Under the pieces are notes generated by a model, which saw nothing but the letters and a program-made list of their open reading frames with translations, was not told the origin of the DNA and searched no databases. Source: Cupriavidus gilardii J11 (GTDB lineage: Bacteria; Pseudomonadota; Gammaproteobacteria; Burkholderiales; Burkholderiaceae). Taken from it: DNA of 44,500 nucleotides. The number at the start of each line of letters is the position of its first letter. The first letter of the stretch is position 1. Location: NCBI RefSeq assembly GCF_007829435.1, contig NZ_VLJN01000020.1, positions 1 through 44,500 on the forward strand. The letters are read 5' to 3'. Position numbers and translations under genes: made by a program. Shown piece after piece: positions 43,833 to 44,500 of this stretch.

Positions 43833-44500
43833 TCAGAGCTTCGAGGCGATGGATTCCTTGACGCGCTTCCAGCTATCGATCAGCGACGTCAACATTTGCT
43901 GGAACACCTGGAGCAAGCCCAGCGCCATCTGCAGTTTCTGCATGTTCTGGCTGTTCATGTCGGTGTACTCGGTGCGCTTGATATCGAGCGCCGTGACGAC
44001 CTGCGTCAGCTCGCCGGCAGTCCATTGCTTGTCGCTGAGCGCCTGGATGTTCGGGTACTTTTCCCGCACCGGCACGCCTTCGATTTCGGCGTTGTTCGCC
44101 CACAGGTAAGCGATGACCTTCGGGTCGAGCTTCTCGGTGGGATTCTTGCCATCCGCACCACGCAGCCGGTCCACGGCCGCCTGCACCAGCCCCTTGAGCT
44201 TCTCCAGTTCGCGCGCCATGTCGTTGTTGTACTTGACGGTATCCATCATCTTCGCGACTTCCAGGCGCTGGATATCGATGAACATGAACATCGCGGCGAA
44301 GATCAGCGCGTCCGTGCCTTCCGCCGAGCTCACCTCCCGGCGGGAAACCAGGGGTTCCGCCAGGTAGTCCTCGGCCTTCTTGACCAGCTCGCCCGGCGAA
44401 ATGGCCTTCTGTTCCTCTTCCTGCGCAGGGGCTACGAAGACAGGGCGGGCCGAGATCGAGCCGCGCCCGGCGGTGCCGTCCGTCTCATCCTCGGCGGTAG
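43833..44500 (-). CDS. EspA/SseB-like T3SS filament protein (5' end cut by window edge)
   Basis: The reverse frame is open from the stop at 43833-43835 to the window edge, about 221 residues. The pattern ALIFAAMFMFIDIQRLEVAK, then a variable middle, LDPKVIAYLWANNAEIEGV and a long C-terminal helix pair ending SWKRVKESIASKL follows EspA (extracellular filament of LEE) and SseB (SPI-2 translocon sheath). The longer visible length means an N-terminal extension. It is secreted through the T3SS and polymerises on the needle. A GTG at 44333 is in frame, but homologous sequence continues upstream, so it is not the start. Confidence 0.8.
   Translation of the reverse strand, partial: TAEDETDGTAGRGSISARPVFVAPAQEEEQKAISPGELVKKAEDYLAEPLVSRREVSSAEGTDALIFAAMFMFIDIQRLEVAKMMDTVKYNNDMARELEKLKGLVQAAVDRLRGADGKNPTEKLDPKVIAYLWANNAEIEGVPVREKYPNIQALSDKQWTAGELTQVVTALDIKRTEYTDMNSQNMQKLQMALGLLQVFQQMLTSLIDSWKRVKESIASKL

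Overview
The window is GC-rich, densely coded DNA from a betaproteobacterium of the Burkholderiaceae. Cupriavidus, or a close Ralstonia relative, is the best guess. This rests on codon bias, the Bug-type (TctC) binding protein, the amide/urea uptake cluster, the many LysR and Lrp regulators and the intergenic GC-rich hairpin repeats. It is inferred from content, not from a database match. No rRNA, tRNA, CRISPR array, insertion sequence or phage gene was recognised.

Region 1 (1-10.4 kb) is an amide and urea nitrogen-scavenging locus. A transporter-like sensor kinase (NCS1 permease domain, cysteine-rich module, histidine kinase) runs off the left edge. Divergent from it is an operon for a five-component ABC importer (urtABCDE type), formamidase (fmdA), a zinc-ribbon FmdB and aliphatic amidase (amiE). 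Region 2 (10.4-18.3 kb) holds a zinc alcohol/formaldehyde-type dehydrogenase, a tightly overlapped signalling operon (OmpR-type regulator, LysM-FecR-repeat exported protein, CHASE2 histidine kinase) and a membrane GGDEF diguanylate cyclase.

Region 3 (18.3-25.9 kb) has a stand-alone homodimeric 2-oxoacid dehydrogenase E1 with a divergent Lrp regulator. Next is a three-gene periplasmic FAD dehydrogenase complex (Tat-exported small subunit, GMC flavoprotein with a cysteine cluster, dihaem cytochrome c) joined by ATGA overlaps, then a Gly/Thr/Ser-rich lipoprotein. Region 4 (25.9-38.5 kb) is a mixed metabolic segment: a Bug protein coupled to a GAF protein, a gamma-glutamyltransferase-like protein with a divergent LysR regulator, two VOC proteins, a histone H1-like protein, an Lrp regulator facing an IlvM-like ACT protein, the metR/metE pair with a visible MetR operator, and a DUF1254/DUF1214 lipoprotein.

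Region 5 (38.7 kb to the right edge) is the end of a type III secretion island. Its gene order is EspA/SseB-like filament protein, SycD/SscA-like TPR chaperone, SseC/EspD-like translocator, SseD-like translocator and a small unknown in the SseE position. A NarL-type response regulator and a CesT-type chaperone with a long extra tail follow. The order matches the SPI-2/LEE translocon module. The secretion apparatus would lie beyond the right edge.

A GC-rich hairpin repeat family (five copies) sits in four intergenic gaps of the first 22 kb, three of them between convergent genes, and was not seen to the right of that.
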